Source of the DNA: Pedobacter psychroterrae
GTDB taxonomy: Bacteria > Bacteroidota > Bacteroidia > Sphingobacteriales > Sphingobacteriaceae
Length of the DNA stretch: 64,000 nucleotides
NCBI RefSeq assembly: GCF_004331695.1
Contig: NZ_SJSL01000001.1
Span: forward strand, 1,240,001 to 1,304,000
Direction of reading: 5' to 3'
A program made the position numbers and the translations under genes. The notes below the pieces were generated by a model that saw only the letters and a list, made by a program, of their open reading frames with translations, was not told where the DNA came from and did no database searches. Positions 10,077 to 19,146 of this stretch are shown here, piece after piece (position 1 is the first letter of the stretch; each line of letters opens with the position of its first letter).

Positions 10077-11145
10077 AAATATCCTGAAATCCGCCTCCCT
10101 TTTATGCCTTGTAATAGGCATTCTAACCATGACTTCCTGCAATGAAACAGTAGTGACTTCAGCAGTGAGTTTTAAGTATCCCGAACAGGGACAGACCTTT
10201 GGTCTTGGCGACGATGTAAAGGTCGAGCTGGACCTTCCGAAAGGGGAAGTGATCACTTCGGCCACTTATTTACTCGATGGAAAGACCATTGAAACAAAAA
10301 ATAATGCCGAACCGCTGATTCTTAAAACGGCCGGACTGGCGGTAGGCTATAAGATCATTACAGCCATCACCGACAACGGCAGTAAAAAAGATACGGCCAC
10401 CATTAATATTGTGTTGAACTCAGGCATGAAGCCCCTGCAACTAAGCTATAAGGTGGTCAATGTTCTCCCTCATGATACCTCATCGTATACCCAGGGTCTG
10501 GAATACCACAATGGCAGGTTTCTCGAAAGTACCGGACTGGAAGGTCAGTCTACCTTAAGATGGGTGGAGCCGGCATCAGGCAAAACGCTGCAGCGCATGG
10601 ACCTGGACAAACAATATTTTGGTGAAGGGGCAACTTTAGTCGGTGATAAGGTAGTAATGCTCACCTGGAAAGGCAACATGGGTTTTGTCTATGACGCTAA
10701 AACGCTTGACCAACTCAGTACCTTTCCTTACCAGAACAGCCGGGAAGGATGGGGATTATGCTATGATGGTAGTCAGCTGATCAAATCTGACGGAACAAAC
10801 CGCCTATATTTTTTAAATAAAGAAAGCTTTAAGGAAGAAAGTGCTATTGACGTTTACGACAATAAGGGGCCGGTGGATTCCATCAATGAGCTGGAATTTA
10901 TCAACGGTAAGATTTATGCAAATATCTATACCAGCGACATCATCGTGGTAATCGACCCCAAATCAGGCATTGTAGAAAAGCACATAGACCTGAGTGGATT
11001 GCTGGACAAAGGGTATAAGAAGGTCCCAAGAGATGCCAATATCGATGTCTTAAATGGAATAGCCTGGGATAAGCAAGGAAAACGCTTGTTTGTGACCGGC
11101 AAAAGATGGCCTAAACTTTTTGAGATAACGTTAGTTCCCCAATAG
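10057..11145 (+). CDS. Glutaminyl-peptide cyclotransferase-like lipoprotein
   Basis: A 362-residue lipoprotein. The N-terminus has a lipobox ending TMTSC (Cys28). Residues about 35-130 form a beta-rich Ig-like segment; from about residue 140 the protein follows the glutamine cyclotransferase beta-propeller family (SYTQGLEYHNGRFLESTGLEG, EGATLVGDKVVMLTW, NELEFINGKIYANIY, LNGIAWD). Family members form N-terminal pyroglutamate; the substrate here is unknown. ATG 10057 is preferred to the longer option at 10006 because it gives the compact lipoprotein signal. It overlaps yraN and ends in a stem-loop shared with the converging gene. Confidence 0.85.
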   Translation: MHSGPVKNILKSASLLCLVIGILTMTSCNETVVTSAVSFKYPEQGQTFGLGDDVKVELDLPKGEVITSATYLLDGKTIETKNNAEPLILKTAGLAVGYKIITAITDNGSKKDTATINIVLNSGMKPLQLSYKVVNVLPHDTSSYTQGLEYHNGRFLESTGLEGQSTLRWVEPASGKTLQRMDLDKQYFGEGATLVGDKVVMLTWKGNMGFVYDAKTLDQLSTFPYQNSREGWGLCYDGSQLIKSDGTNRLYFLNKESFKEESAIDVYDNKGPVDSINELEFINGKIYANIYTSDIIVVIDPKSGIVEKHIDLSGLLDKGYKKVPRDANIDVLNGIAWDKQGKRLFVTGKRWPKLFEITLVPQ

Positions 11146-11159
11146 GGCAACTAACGTTA
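11126..11159. terminator. Stem-loop between converging genes
   Basis: A perfect 11-base inverted repeat (TAACGTTAGTT at 11126-11136, AACTAACGTTA at 11149-11159) with an inner CCC/GGG. The stop codon of the cyclotransferase gene lies in the loop region. No long T-run follows on either strand, so it may be a weak or Rho-assisted terminator, or a 3' end stabiliser. Confidence 0.5.
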
Positions 11160-11170
11160 AAAGGATATTA

Positions 11171-11701
11171 TTAATTTTTATCTTGTTTCGGCTCACTGAT
11201 ATACCCGTTAAAGGAAATTGACTGCTTGTTATAGCTGTTTACATTTAAAGATGCATAGCCATTTTCACTCACATTCAAGGTCAAAGTCTGAGCATCCTGT
11301 GCGTTTTTAGGTTTGATGGTAATGATCCAGTTTCCTTTTTTCTTTCTTTTAGTTTCGTAGGTGAACTCTGTTGAGTTGAATTTAATGCCTGAATCATTGC
11401 TGTTCATGGTAGGTGCATAAGCCCTGCCAAAATAAGGCAGATAAGCCGATAAGCTATCCTTTTCAACAAGTAACTGATATCTTGAGCCACCCAGATGGAT
11501 GATGCCCCCTGCTTGTCCGCCTGGCATCTGGCTTAGGATTGCATTGATCTCAGCATTGGCCAAAGGCAATGCGGTGGTCGCATTGAATACAAAATTTTGG
11601 GCATTTACCAGTTTAGTGGTAGTTGCTTTGTCGGTTTGAGCAGATGCCTGAATACCTGTAAGCAGCACTGCGATCATCAAAATACTTTTAAGCGTTTTCA
11701 T
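11171..11701 (-). CDS. DUF4251 family secreted protein
   Basis: A 176-residue exported protein of a Bacteroidota family of unknown function. A signal peptide (MKTLKSILMIAVLLTGIQASAQ) is followed by the family pattern: AQNFVFNATTALP, then the core LPYFGRAYAPTMNSNDSGIKF, a Lys-rich TYETKRKKKGNW, and a C-terminal NGYASLNVNSYNKQSISFNGYI. The leftward promoter was not clear. It is transcribed toward the cyclotransferase gene, from which it is separated by 25 bases. Confidence 0.82.
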   Translation of the reverse strand: MKTLKSILMIAVLLTGIQASAQTDKATTTKLVNAQNFVFNATTALPLANAEINAILSQMPGGQAGGIIHLGGSRYQLLVEKDSLSAYLPYFGRAYAPTMNSNDSGIKFNSTEFTYETKRKKKGNWIITIKPKNAQDAQTLTLNVSENGYASLNVNSYNKQSISFNGYISEPKQDKN

Positions 11702-11772
11702 ATATGTTTTGTTTATCTGTTTAACAATTAATGAAGTGTATAATAAATATACTCATTTTATTGTATAAGAAC

Positions 11773-11812
11773 AAATTAGCCCCGATAAAGTTTAATTTAC
11801 CGGGGCTAATTT
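11773..11812 (-). terminator. Terminator of pgi
   Basis: A perfect 12-base stem (11773-11784 against 11801-11812, core ATTAGCCCCG / CGGGGCTAAT) with a 16-base loop, placed 19 bases after the pgi stop on the leftward strand. The AT ends give a short U-rich tail on both strands, so it could act in both directions. Confidence 0.75.
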
Positions 11813-11830
11813 TATGTCAAATATTTGATA

Positions 11831-13477
11831 CTATCTCCAGGCCTTGTACTGATTGATCAATCCATTAGTTGATCCGTCATGTGTAGAAACTGCTTTATCA
11901 TCCCCAAGTTCAGGCAAAATGCTTTTTGCCAGTTGCTTTCCAAGTTCCACTCCCCACTGGTCAAAACTGAATATGTTCCATATAATGCCCTGTACAAAAA
12001 TCTTATGTTCATAGAAAGCGATCAGGCTTCCCAGACTAAAAGGAGTGACTTTCTTAAGCAAAATAGAATTGGTAGGCCTGTTTCCTTCAAATACCTTAAA
12101 CGGAGCAAGCTCTTCAATTTCAGCGGTCGACTTACCATCCTTATGCAGTTCAGCTACTACCTGTTCTTTTGTCTTGCCGTTCATCAGCGCTTCTGTCTGC
12201 GCAAAGAAGTTCGACAGCAGGATTGGGTGGTGATCACCCAGTGGGTTCAGGCTCTGTGCAGGCGCAATAAAATCACAAGGGATCAGGCGTGTACCCTGAT
12301 GGATCAGCTGATAAAAAGCGTGCTGTCCGTTGGTGCCGGGCTCACCCCAAATGACAGGGCCGGTCTCGTAGCTTATTTCCTTTCCGTTGCGGTCCACATG
12401 TTTGCCATTGCTTTCCATATCTCCCTGCTGGAAGTATGCTGCAAAACGGTGCATATATTGATCATATGGCAAAATCGCCTGGGTTTCTGCATCAAAGAAG
12501 TTGATGTACCAGACCCCTATCAGACCCAGTATCACGGGGATATTGATCTCAAATTCTGCGGTTTCAAAATGTTCGTCTGCAGCATGTGCCCCTGCCAGCA
12601 ATTCTTTGAAATTATCAAAGCCGATGCTCAGGGAAATTGGCAGCCCGATAGCACTCCACAGGGAGTAGCGTCCACCTACCCAGTCCCAAAATTCAAACAT
12701 GTTGGCGGTATCAATTCCAAAAGCAGCTACATCTTTTGAATTGGTAGACAAGGCAGCAAAGTGCTTGGCGATGTCTTCCTGTGCGGCGCCCTTGTCCAAA
12801 AACCAGGTTCTTGCGCTGTTGGCATTGGTCATCGTTTCCTGCGTGGTAAAGGTTTTAGAAGCAATCAGGAACAAAGTCGTTTCAGGATCTACCAGTTTCA
12901 GCGTTTCTGCAATGTGCGTACCGTCTATGTTAGATACGAAATGCATCTTCAGGTGATTTTTGTATGCTTTTAATGATTCTGTCACCATCACCGGCCCCAG
13001 GTCAGAGCCTCCGATACCGATGTTTACCACATCTGTGATTGCCTTTCCGGTATAGCCTTTCCATTCACCTGAAATGATAGCGTTACTGAATTTCTCCATT
13101 TTGGCCAGTACCGCATGCACATCTTCGACTACGTTTTTGCCATTTACCAGTATCTCTGCACCGGCAGGCGCACGTAAAGCAACATGCAGTACCTCTCTGC
13201 CTTCAGTCTGGTTGATCTTATCTCCCTCAAACATGGCTTTGATCGCGTCATCCAGCTTGCATTCCCTGGCCAGTTGGATCAGCAATGCGATGGTCGTATC
13301 ATCAATCCTGTTTTTGGAATAATCTACCAGGATGTCTTCAAATAATAAAGAGAATTTCTCAAAACGGCCATCGTCTTCTGCGAAAAGCTGTTTCAGGTTT
13401 TTTTCATTGATGCTGATAAAATGATCAGCAAGGTACTTATAGGCGGCTGTTTCTGTAAAGTTTACTGTAGGTAGCAT
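11831..13477 (-). CDS. pgi: Glucose-6-phosphate isomerase
   Basis: Interconverts glucose 6-phosphate and fructose 6-phosphate in glycolysis and gluconeogenesis. At 548 residues it matches the usual length of the long PGI form. Recognisable blocks are [17 protein letters not shown] (phosphate binding), [20 protein letters not shown], the catalytic [16 protein letters not shown], and [18 protein letters not shown]. The end [13 protein letters not shown] with [10 protein letters not shown] is the normal C-terminus. It stands alone with its own terminator. A long open frame on the opposite strand (11879-12739) is a shadow of this gene. Confidence 0.97.
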   Translation of the reverse strand: MLPTVNFTETAAYKYLADHFISINEKNLKQLFAEDDGRFEKFSLLFEDILVDYSKNRIDDTTIALLIQLARECKLDDAIKAMFEGDKINQTEGREVLHVALRAPAGAEILVNGKNVVEDVHAVLAKMEKFSNAIISGEWKGYTGKAITDVVNIGIGGSDLGPVMVTESLKAYKNHLKMHFVSNIDGTHIAETLKLVDPETTLFLIASKTFTTQETMTNANSARTWFLDKGAAQEDIAKHFAALSTNSKDVAAFGIDTANMFEFWDWVGGRYSLWSAIGLPISLSIGFDNFKELLAGAHAADEHFETAEFEINIPVILGLIGVWYINFFDAETQAILPYDQYMHRFAAYFQQGDMESNGKHVDRNGKEISYETGPVIWGEPGTNGQHAFYQLIHQGTRLIPCDFIAPAQSLNPLGDHHPILLSNFFAQTEALMNGKTKEQVVAELHKDGKSTAEIEELAPFKVFEGNRPTNSILLKKVTPFSLGSLIAFYEHKIFVQGIIWNIFSFDQWGVELGKQLAKSILPELGDDKAVSTHDGSTNGLINQYKAWR

Positions 13478-13601
13478 AATATATTAGTGTTTCTGTAAAT
13501 GTAGTAGTTTATTTTATTTCCTAAAATCCATTTCTGAATAATGATAACATACAAATAAATATCGGCTGATAATCATATATTTAACATAAAAAGAGGAATT
13601 T

Positions 13602-14905
13602 ATGAAGAGATTTTACTTTGTCCTGTTGCTGTCATTGCCCGCTGCGGCCTTTGCCCAGAAAAACACTTTAAGGGCAGAGGTGTCAAAAAAAGCACTGAGC
13701 ATCGAAAAGAAGGTGATCGCATGGCGCAGGGACTTGCATGAACATCCCGAACTGAGCAATAATGAACACAGGACTGCAGAAATCATCGCCAAACATTTAA
13801 CAGCCCTTGGGATAGAGGTAAAAACCGGTGTGGCAAAGACCGGTGTGGTAGGGATACTTAAAGGAGGAAAACCAGGGCCTGTTGTCGCCCTCAGGGCAGA
13901 CATGGACGGATTGCCTGTCACGGAGCGTGTAGATCTACCTTTTGCCTCCAAAGTAAAGGCTACTTACAACGGACAGGAAGTGGGCGTAATGCACGCCTGC
14001 GGTCATGACAGCCACGTAGCAATACTGATGGGTGTAGCAGAAGTGCTTTCCGCGATGAAGAAAGATATCCCGGGTACAATAAAGTTCATATTTCAGCCTG
14101 CTGAAGAAGGGCCTCCTCCCGGCGAAGAGGGGGGTGCCCAATTGATGGTAAAAGAAGGGGTGCTGGAAAATCCTAAAGTGGAGGCCATCTTTGGCCTGCA
14201 CATTAACTCACAGACTCCTGTTGGTGAGATTACTTATCGGCCCGGGGGTATCATGGCTGCGGTAAATGATATGCAGATCGTGGTGAACGGTCGACAGGCG
14301 CATGGCGCCAATCCTTGGAGCAGTATAGATCCCATTGTGATTTCTCACAGATTGTGAATAACCTGCAGACCATCGTAAGCCGTAACCTCAACGTAACAGA
14401 GAATCCCGGTGTAGTAACCATTGGCGCCATCCATGGTGGAGTACGTACCAATATCATTCCTGAAAAAGTGGAGATGCTGGGTACTGTCCGCAATTTTAGC
14501 AAAGAAGACGAAGCCATGTTTATTGAAAGGATCAAGACCATCGCTACCAAAACCGCTGAGGCTGGCGGGGCAACTGCAGTAGTGAAAATTCCCTATAGTG
14601 CGCATTATCCGGTTACATTTAATGACATCGGCCTAACAGAAAAAATGCTGCCAAGCTTAAAGGCGGCTGCAGGAGCAGATCACGTAAAGCTCGTGCCTCC
14701 TGTTACCGGTGCGGAGGACTTTTCTTTTTATCAGGAAAAGGTGTCCGGCCTGTTTTTCTTTCTCGGGGGCATGCCCAAAGGGCAGGATCGGCTGAACGCG
14801 CCATCGCACCATACGCCAGATTTCTTTATTGATGAAAGCGGGTTTATACTCGGGGTCAATGCCCTGTGCAACCTTGCCCTCGATTATATGATACTGAAGA
14901 AATGA
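13602..14905 (+). pseudogene. Exported M20 amidohydrolase, broken by a -1 frameshift
   Basis: Two overlapping frames (13602-14357 and 14315-14905) together make one M20D hydrolase of about 434 residues. The first has a signal peptide (MKRFYFVLLLSLPAAAFAQ), RRDLHEHPEL, ADMDGLPV, MHACGHDSHVA, FQPAEEGPPPGEEGG and ends shortly after SSIDPIV. The second resumes with QIVNNLQTIVSRNLNV and carries the lid, the VTGAEDFSFY metal site and the C-terminus. Restoring one base between 14345 and 14346 gives DPIVISAQIVNNLQ, exactly what the family expects. A GAGGA Shine-Dalgarno-like site precedes the start. It is either a recent pseudogene or a sequencing error; both halves remain well conserved. A cytoplasmic paralogue is at 4688-5875. 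Confidence 0.88.
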
Positions 14906-14958
14906 TTTGATTTACTGAAAAGAAAGACTTTATAAAACGTGCACTTGATATAATTATT

Positions 14959-14966
14959 TATGTTTG
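14959..14966 (+). promoter_or_regulatory. Promoter -7 element TATGTTTG
   Basis: Exact TAnnTTTG match, 16 bases before the ATG of the NHL-repeat lipoprotein. The spacing of the only nearby TTG (14945-14947) is shorter than usual, so no -33 element is claimed. Confidence 0.5.
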
Positions 14967-14982
14967 TTGCAAAATTAAAATC

Positions 14983-16188
14983 ATGCCCAGAAAAACTTAT
15001 GCTATATTAAACATGGCGATTCTCTCGCTTGGTTTTTGCCTGTTTTCTTCGTGCGAAAAAGAAACAGGTAACGAACCAGAACCAAAAATTATACGTGATA
15101 CCGTAAAAGTTACTGATACGCTAGATATCGATAGGCCAATTAATCTAAAAGCCAGTAAAGGAATATACGGCACTAAGATTTCAGTGTCATGGACACCCAT
15201 GCCACTTGCTCAAAAGTATGAGCTATATAAGTTTAACGACGCAAGCAGCAAATATGTCCTACTAAAAGAACTAGTTGACACAGCATTTGATGACTTCACG
15301 ATAGATAACTCGTTAACTAAAGTGTTTTATAAAGTCAGGACTTATAATAACCCTGGTTCTTACAGCAGGTTTAGTGATGCCGATTTTGGATATACCTCGG
15401 GATTGAATTACTATAAAGATTTATCTTTTGGCTCTGAAGGTTCCGGTGCTTCTCAATTTAGCTTTCCGATGCACGTCGAGGTAGATGGTCAAGGAAATAT
15501 TTATGTGAGCGACGAAAATGCCAATCGCGTACTTAAGTTTGATAAAACAGGCAAGTTTTTGGAGAAGTTTTATTCCGGCTACGGTGCTAGGGCAATAGCG
15601 TTTTTCAGTAATGGCAATTATATTGCTACTCAGACACAGTTCAGCTACGTCCAGCTATTTAATAGCAGCAAACAATTGATAAATGAATGGGGCAGTTATG
15701 GATCGGGAGATAGTAATTTTGGCAACGTAGAAGAATTAACCATTGATGATGATCAGAATATCTGGATCGTAGATGGTATAAACCATAGGATAAAGAAATA
15801 TGACCAAAATGGCAATTTATTGCTAAAATTTGGTAAACGTGGTACTGCCGACGGAGATTTTGATGCACCTTTTGGAATATGCTATTTCAAGAATAAAATC
15901 TATGTGAGTGATACAAGAAATAGCAGAATTGAGGTTTTCGATAAAACAGGCAAATATTTAAAGACTTGGGATACAAAAAATAGTTATTATGCCATTAAGG
16001 CAAAAGGAGATTATCTGTACGTTGCAACTTCTGGTTATATTATCAAAACCGATGAAAATGGAGACGTGCAGGAGAAAATCGGACAGGGGCAGTTCCAGTC
16101 ACTTGTGGGCATAGCAATTGGCCCGGAGGACGAAATTATAGCCTGTGATGTATATGCTAGGAAGATAATCATCTTTAGGAAAGGCTAG
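14983..16188 (+). CDS. NHL-repeat lipoprotein
   Basis: A 401-residue lipoprotein with lipobox LFSSC (Cys near residue 24). Residues about 50-140 resemble a fibronectin type III-like domain (INLKASKGIYGTKISVSWTP, YKVRTYNNPGSYSRFSD). From about residue 155 the protein has repeated NHL units: QFSFPMHVEVDGQGNIYVSD, then NFGNVEELTIDDDQNIWIVD and DFDAPFGICYFKNKIYVSD, each followed by an NRVLKFDKTGKFL-like strand. This should form a beta-propeller, usually a binding surface. It lies alone with its own promoter. Ligand and role are unknown. Confidence 0.85.
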   Translation: MPRKTYAILNMAILSLGFCLFSSCEKETGNEPEPKIIRDTVKVTDTLDIDRPINLKASKGIYGTKISVSWTPMPLAQKYELYKFNDASSKYVLLKELVDTAFDDFTIDNSLTKVFYKVRTYNNPGSYSRFSDADFGYTSGLNYYKDLSFGSEGSGASQFSFPMHVEVDGQGNIYVSDENANRVLKFDKTGKFLEKFYSGYGARAIAFFSNGNYIATQTQFSYVQLFNSSKQLINEWGSYGSGDSNFGNVEELTIDDDQNIWIVDGINHRIKKYDQNGNLLLKFGKRGTADGDFDAPFGICYFKNKIYVSDTRNSRIEVFDKTGKYLKTWDTKNSYYAIKAKGDYLYVATSGYIIKTDENGDVQEKIGQGQFQSLVGIAIGPEDEIIACDVYARKIIIFRKG

Positions 16189-16245
16189 ACCGAAGAGATC
16201 TTTGCTTATTGTGGTGTTTCATGATTTTAATTTATCTTGAATGCA

Positions 16246-16253
16246 TATATTTG
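16246..16253 (+). promoter_or_regulatory. Promoter -7 element TATATTTG of prfB
   Basis: Exact TAnnTTTG match ending only five bases before the prfB ATG (16259), so the mRNA leader must be a few bases or absent. Confidence 0.6.
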
Positions 16254-16258
16254 CCTAT

Positions 16259-17333
16259 ATGACAAAAGACCAGTTACAGGATTTAAGAGATAGAATAACA
16301 TCTCTGAGGAGGTATCTTTGACGTTGATGAACTTTTATATCAAATAAGCGAAGAAGAAAAAAGAACATTGGCCCCCGACTTTTGGGACAATCCGCAAAAG
16401 GCCGAAGGTATTTTGGCCGAAATCAGCACCAAGAAGAAGTGGACAGAAGGGTTTACAAAAGCGAATGCGGTTGTAGAAGATACGGCTGTGCTTTATGATT
16501 TCCTGCAAAGCGGTGATGCTACTGAAGAAGAAATGGATGAGCAATACCTAATTGCCCTACAGGAGGTAGAAGTGCTGGAGCTGAAAAACATGCTCAACAG
16601 CAAGGAAGACCAATTGCCTGCCGTAATGCAGATTACTGCTGGAGCAGGAGGTACCGAAAGCTGCGACTGGGCCAGCATGCTTTTGCGCATGTACCTGATG
16701 TGGGCCGAAAAAAACGGATACAAGGTTACTGAACAGGATTATGCCGAGGGCGAGGTTGCAGGTATCAAATCGGTAACGATAGAAATTGTAGGTGAATTTG
16801 CCTATGGCTACCTCAAAGGAGAAAACGGAGTGCATCGTTTGGTACGCATTTCGCCCTTTGACAGCAACAACCGCCGCCATACTTCTTTTGCATCGGTCTA
16901 TGTATACCCCTTGGTTGATGATACGATCCACATCGACGTTAACCCTGCCGATATCGAGTTTGAGACCTTTAGGGCAGGCGGTGCAGGAGGTCAGAACGTA
17001 AACAAAGTCGAGACTGCGGTACGTTTGTACCACAAGCCTTCAGGCATCATCATCAAGAACCAGGAATCACGCTCTCAATTGCAGAACAAAGAAAATGCGA
17101 TCCGCTTATTGAAGTCGCAGTTGTACGAAGCCGAAATGCGTAAGCGTATGGAGGCTACTGCTTTGGTAGAAGGCAATAAGAAAAAGATAGAATGGGGCTC
17201 GCAGATCAGAAGTTATGTGCTCGACGACAGAAGGGTCAAAGATCACCGTACCAATTACCAGACCTCCAATCCGCAGGCAGTGCTGGACGGGGATATCAAT
17301 GAATTTTTGAAAGCATATTTAATGGAATTCTAA
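16259..17333 (+). CDS. prfB: Peptide chain release factor 2, programmed +1 frameshift
   Basis: RF2 ends translation at UGA and UAA. The reading frame starts at ATG 16259, reads 20 codons ([20 protein letters not shown]) and meets an in-frame TGA at 16319-16321. The site AGGAGG-TAT-CTT-TGA-C is the classic prfB recoding signal: the ribosome slips +1 on CTT, helped by the internal AGGAGG (16307-16312), and continues GAC GTT GAT. The full product is 357 residues, normal for RF2. The stop-recognition tripeptide SPF is at residues 198-200 and the peptidyl-release GGQ at 243-245 ([12 protein letters not shown]). Low RF2 favours frameshifting, so the gene is self-regulated. The stop overlaps the next start by one base. 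Confidence 0.97.
16307..16322 (+). promoter_or_regulatory. prfB recoding site (+1 frameshift signal)
   Basis: The 16 bases AGGAGGTATCTTTGAC hold the Shine-Dalgarno-like stimulator, the slippery CTT and the regulatory TGA followed by C, a weak termination context. It differs from the E. coli site mainly in AGGAGG instead of AGGGGG. Confidence 0.95.
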
Positions 17334-18247
17334 TGAAACACTACTTTATCGCAGCAATGATGGTTTTAGCAGCAGGCAGCCTGAACGCACAGGAAATCGT
17401 AAAACTCTACGAGGGTAAAATCCCCGGGTCTAAACCAGCACCGGCAGATTACTCAGAGGTATCTCCAACTGGCAATGACGGGATCACGAGGACGGCCAAA
17501 GTCACAGATCCTTCCATTATTGTTTACCTTCCTGCCAAGGAAAAAGCTACCGGTGCAGCAGTGATTATATGTCCGGGCGGCGGATACGGGATTCTTGCGA
17601 TAGACCACGAAGGGTTTAATGTAGCCAAAAGATTTAATGAAATCGGTGTAGCGGGTTTTGTGCTTAAATACCGTTTGCCAAGCGACGCCATCATGGCCGA
17701 AAAATCCTTTGGCCCGCTCATGGATGCACAACAAGCCATTTATCTGGTTAGGAAAAATGCTGCCAAATACAACATCAGTCCGGATAAAATAGGCATCATG
17801 GGCTTTTCCGCAGGTGGCCATCTTGCCTCCACGCTTACGGTTCATTATGATGATGTAAAGATCGCAAATAAAGAAAAGCTCAGTCTACGTCCTGATTTCT
17901 CCATACTGGTCTATCCTGTGGTTTCCTTTGGCGCCTTTGCCCATCAGGGATCAGCAATAAACCTGATCGGCAAAGAAGGCACAGCAGCCCAAAAAGAATA
18001 CTTCTCTAATGAGAAACATGTGAACGCCAATACGCCGCCTACCTTCCTTGTTCATGCCAACGATGACGGAGGTGTTCCGGTTGAAAATAGTATCTTGTTT
18101 AACCAGACCCTTGTCAAAAATAAAGTAAAGGCAGAAATGCACCTGTACCAGGGTGGCGGCCATGGCTTCGGACTGAACAACAAGACTACCAAAGACGACT
18201 GGTTTGAAAGGCTGAAAAACTGGATGGAAGCCAATAAATGGCTATAG
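17333..18247 (+). CDS. Exported alpha/beta hydrolase (esterase)
   Basis: A 304-residue alpha/beta hydrolase with signal peptide ([20 protein letters not shown]). The oxyanion-loop region CPGGGYG is at about residues 80-86, the nucleophile Ser159 in MGFSAGGHLAST, an acidic residue in HANDDGGVP near 241, and His277 in GGGHGFGL, so the triad is complete. The type is close to carbohydrate acetyl or feruloyl esterases found in Bacteroidota polysaccharide loci, but no such locus surrounds it. Its ATG overlaps the prfB stop by one base (TAATG), so it probably depends on prfB translation. It overlaps the converging gene by six bases. Confidence 0.86.
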   Translation: MKHYFIAAMMVLAAGSLNAQEIVKLYEGKIPGSKPAPADYSEVSPTGNDGITRTAKVTDPSIIVYLPAKEKATGAAVIICPGGGYGILAIDHEGFNVAKRFNEIGVAGFVLKYRLPSDAIMAEKSFGPLMDAQQAIYLVRKNAAKYNISPDKIGIMGFSAGGHLASTLTVHYDDVKIANKEKLSLRPDFSILVYPVVSFGAFAHQGSAINLIGKEGTAAQKEYFSNEKHVNANTPPTFLVHANDDGGVPVENSILFNQTLVKNKVKAEMHLYQGGGHGFGLNNKTTKDDWFERLKNWMEANKWL

Positions 18248-19111
18248 GTCAGAATTGACCAGGATATCCTGCAACTGCTTTAACTCTTCCACTTTTTCTG
18301 CAGAGCCCAGGTTCTCATAGGCAGAGATCAGGTTGCGGATCACACGTCTGATGATCTCTACATTGCTGCATGGGGCATAAAACCCGGGCAATGGTTCCAA
18401 ATTCAGTTGCCTGAGGAACTGATCTACATCATGCTTGCCAAATATCGCCCCTTTATTAAAGGCATTGATATAAAACAATACGCCAAATTCCTGCTCATCA
18501 CGTTTACTTTCGTCAATATATCCAAGAATAAAGTGCTGTGGTAAATTGACTCCATACACCGGAATGTCCAGTTTTTGTGCCAGCGTAGCATAGATAATGG
18601 CCAGCGAGATCTGATTGCCCTTTTTGCTTTCTATCACCTGGTTGATATACGAATTTTGCGGATCATGGTGATTCTTTGTGTTGCCGCCAAACCCATATAC
18701 ATTGTAAAAAATGTGGTTAATGAGCTTGATCTTCTCTATCGAACTCATCTCATACTGCAGGCCCAGCCAGATCTCCCTTTTAATCTCTTCTATCTGCAGG
18801 ATTACTTTATCCTCGTCCAGATCCGGATACTGGTATCTGTTGATCACCAGGGCCCCTTTCAGCAGGTCAAAAGCCCCGCTCTGATACCAAAGGTTCAGGT
18901 CTTCTTTTACGTTGCTAAACTGTATTTTGTGTACTATATTTTCTATCCGCTCCTGTAGTAAGGCATCAAGTGAATGCTCCCATACATTTTCCAGGAAGTC
19001 GATCACCTCATTCCCGTACAGTAAAAGGCGCGCTTCCACATGCTGATAGATCTCCTGATCGGGATCATCAAGCAGTTTTACCAATGCATTGATTTCTTTA
19101 GTGTTTTCCAT
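18242..19111 (-). CDS. SirB1-type transglutaminase-like protein
   Basis: A 289-residue soluble protein of the SirB1/transglutaminase-like core 2 family with a C-terminal helical (TPR-like) part. Visible features are DDPDQEIYQHVEARLL near the N-terminus, the core DPQNSYINQVIESKKGNQIS followed by LAIIYATLAQKLDIPVYGVN and LPQHFILGYID, and a late region with RVIRNLISAYENLGSAEKVEEL. Gly-Asn-x-x-Ser replaces the catalytic Cys motif of true transglutaminases, so enzyme activity is doubtful. A -7-like element lies eight bases before the start. Its 3' end overlaps the esterase gene by six bases. Confidence 0.85.
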   Translation of the reverse strand: MENTKEINALVKLLDDPDQEIYQHVEARLLLYGNEVIDFLENVWEHSLDALLQERIENIVHKIQFSNVKEDLNLWYQSGAFDLLKGALVINRYQYPDLDEDKVILQIEEIKREIWLGLQYEMSSIEKIKLINHIFYNVYGFGGNTKNHHDPQNSYINQVIESKKGNQISLAIIYATLAQKLDIPVYGVNLPQHFILGYIDESKRDEQEFGVLFYINAFNKGAIFGKHDVDQFLRQLNLEPLPGFYAPCSNVEIIRRVIRNLISAYENLGSAEKVEELKQLQDILVNSDL

Positions 19112-19119
19112 TAAACATG

Positions 19120-19127
19120 CAAATCTG
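19120..19127 (-). promoter_or_regulatory. Probable -7 element (CAGATTTG) of the SirB1-like gene
   Basis: One mismatch to TAnnTTTG on the leftward strand, eight bases before ATG 19111. It lies back to back with the rightward element at 19134. Confidence 0.4.
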
Positions 19128-19133
19128 AATGCC

Positions 19134-19141
19134 TATTTTTG
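19134..19141 (+). promoter_or_regulatory. Promoter -7 element TATTTTTG of the methyltransferase
   Basis: Exact TAnnTTTG match ending five bases before ATG 19147. It overlaps the longer alternative start at 19129, which is therefore unlikely to be transcribed. Confidence 0.55.
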
Positions 19142-19146
19142 CGGGC

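Noticed and set aside
11879..12739. A 286-codon open frame opposite pgi
   Set aside because: Long antisense frames are common opposite conserved genes; the pgi product on the other strand is unambiguous and the antisense translation is rich in Cys and Phe with no domain.
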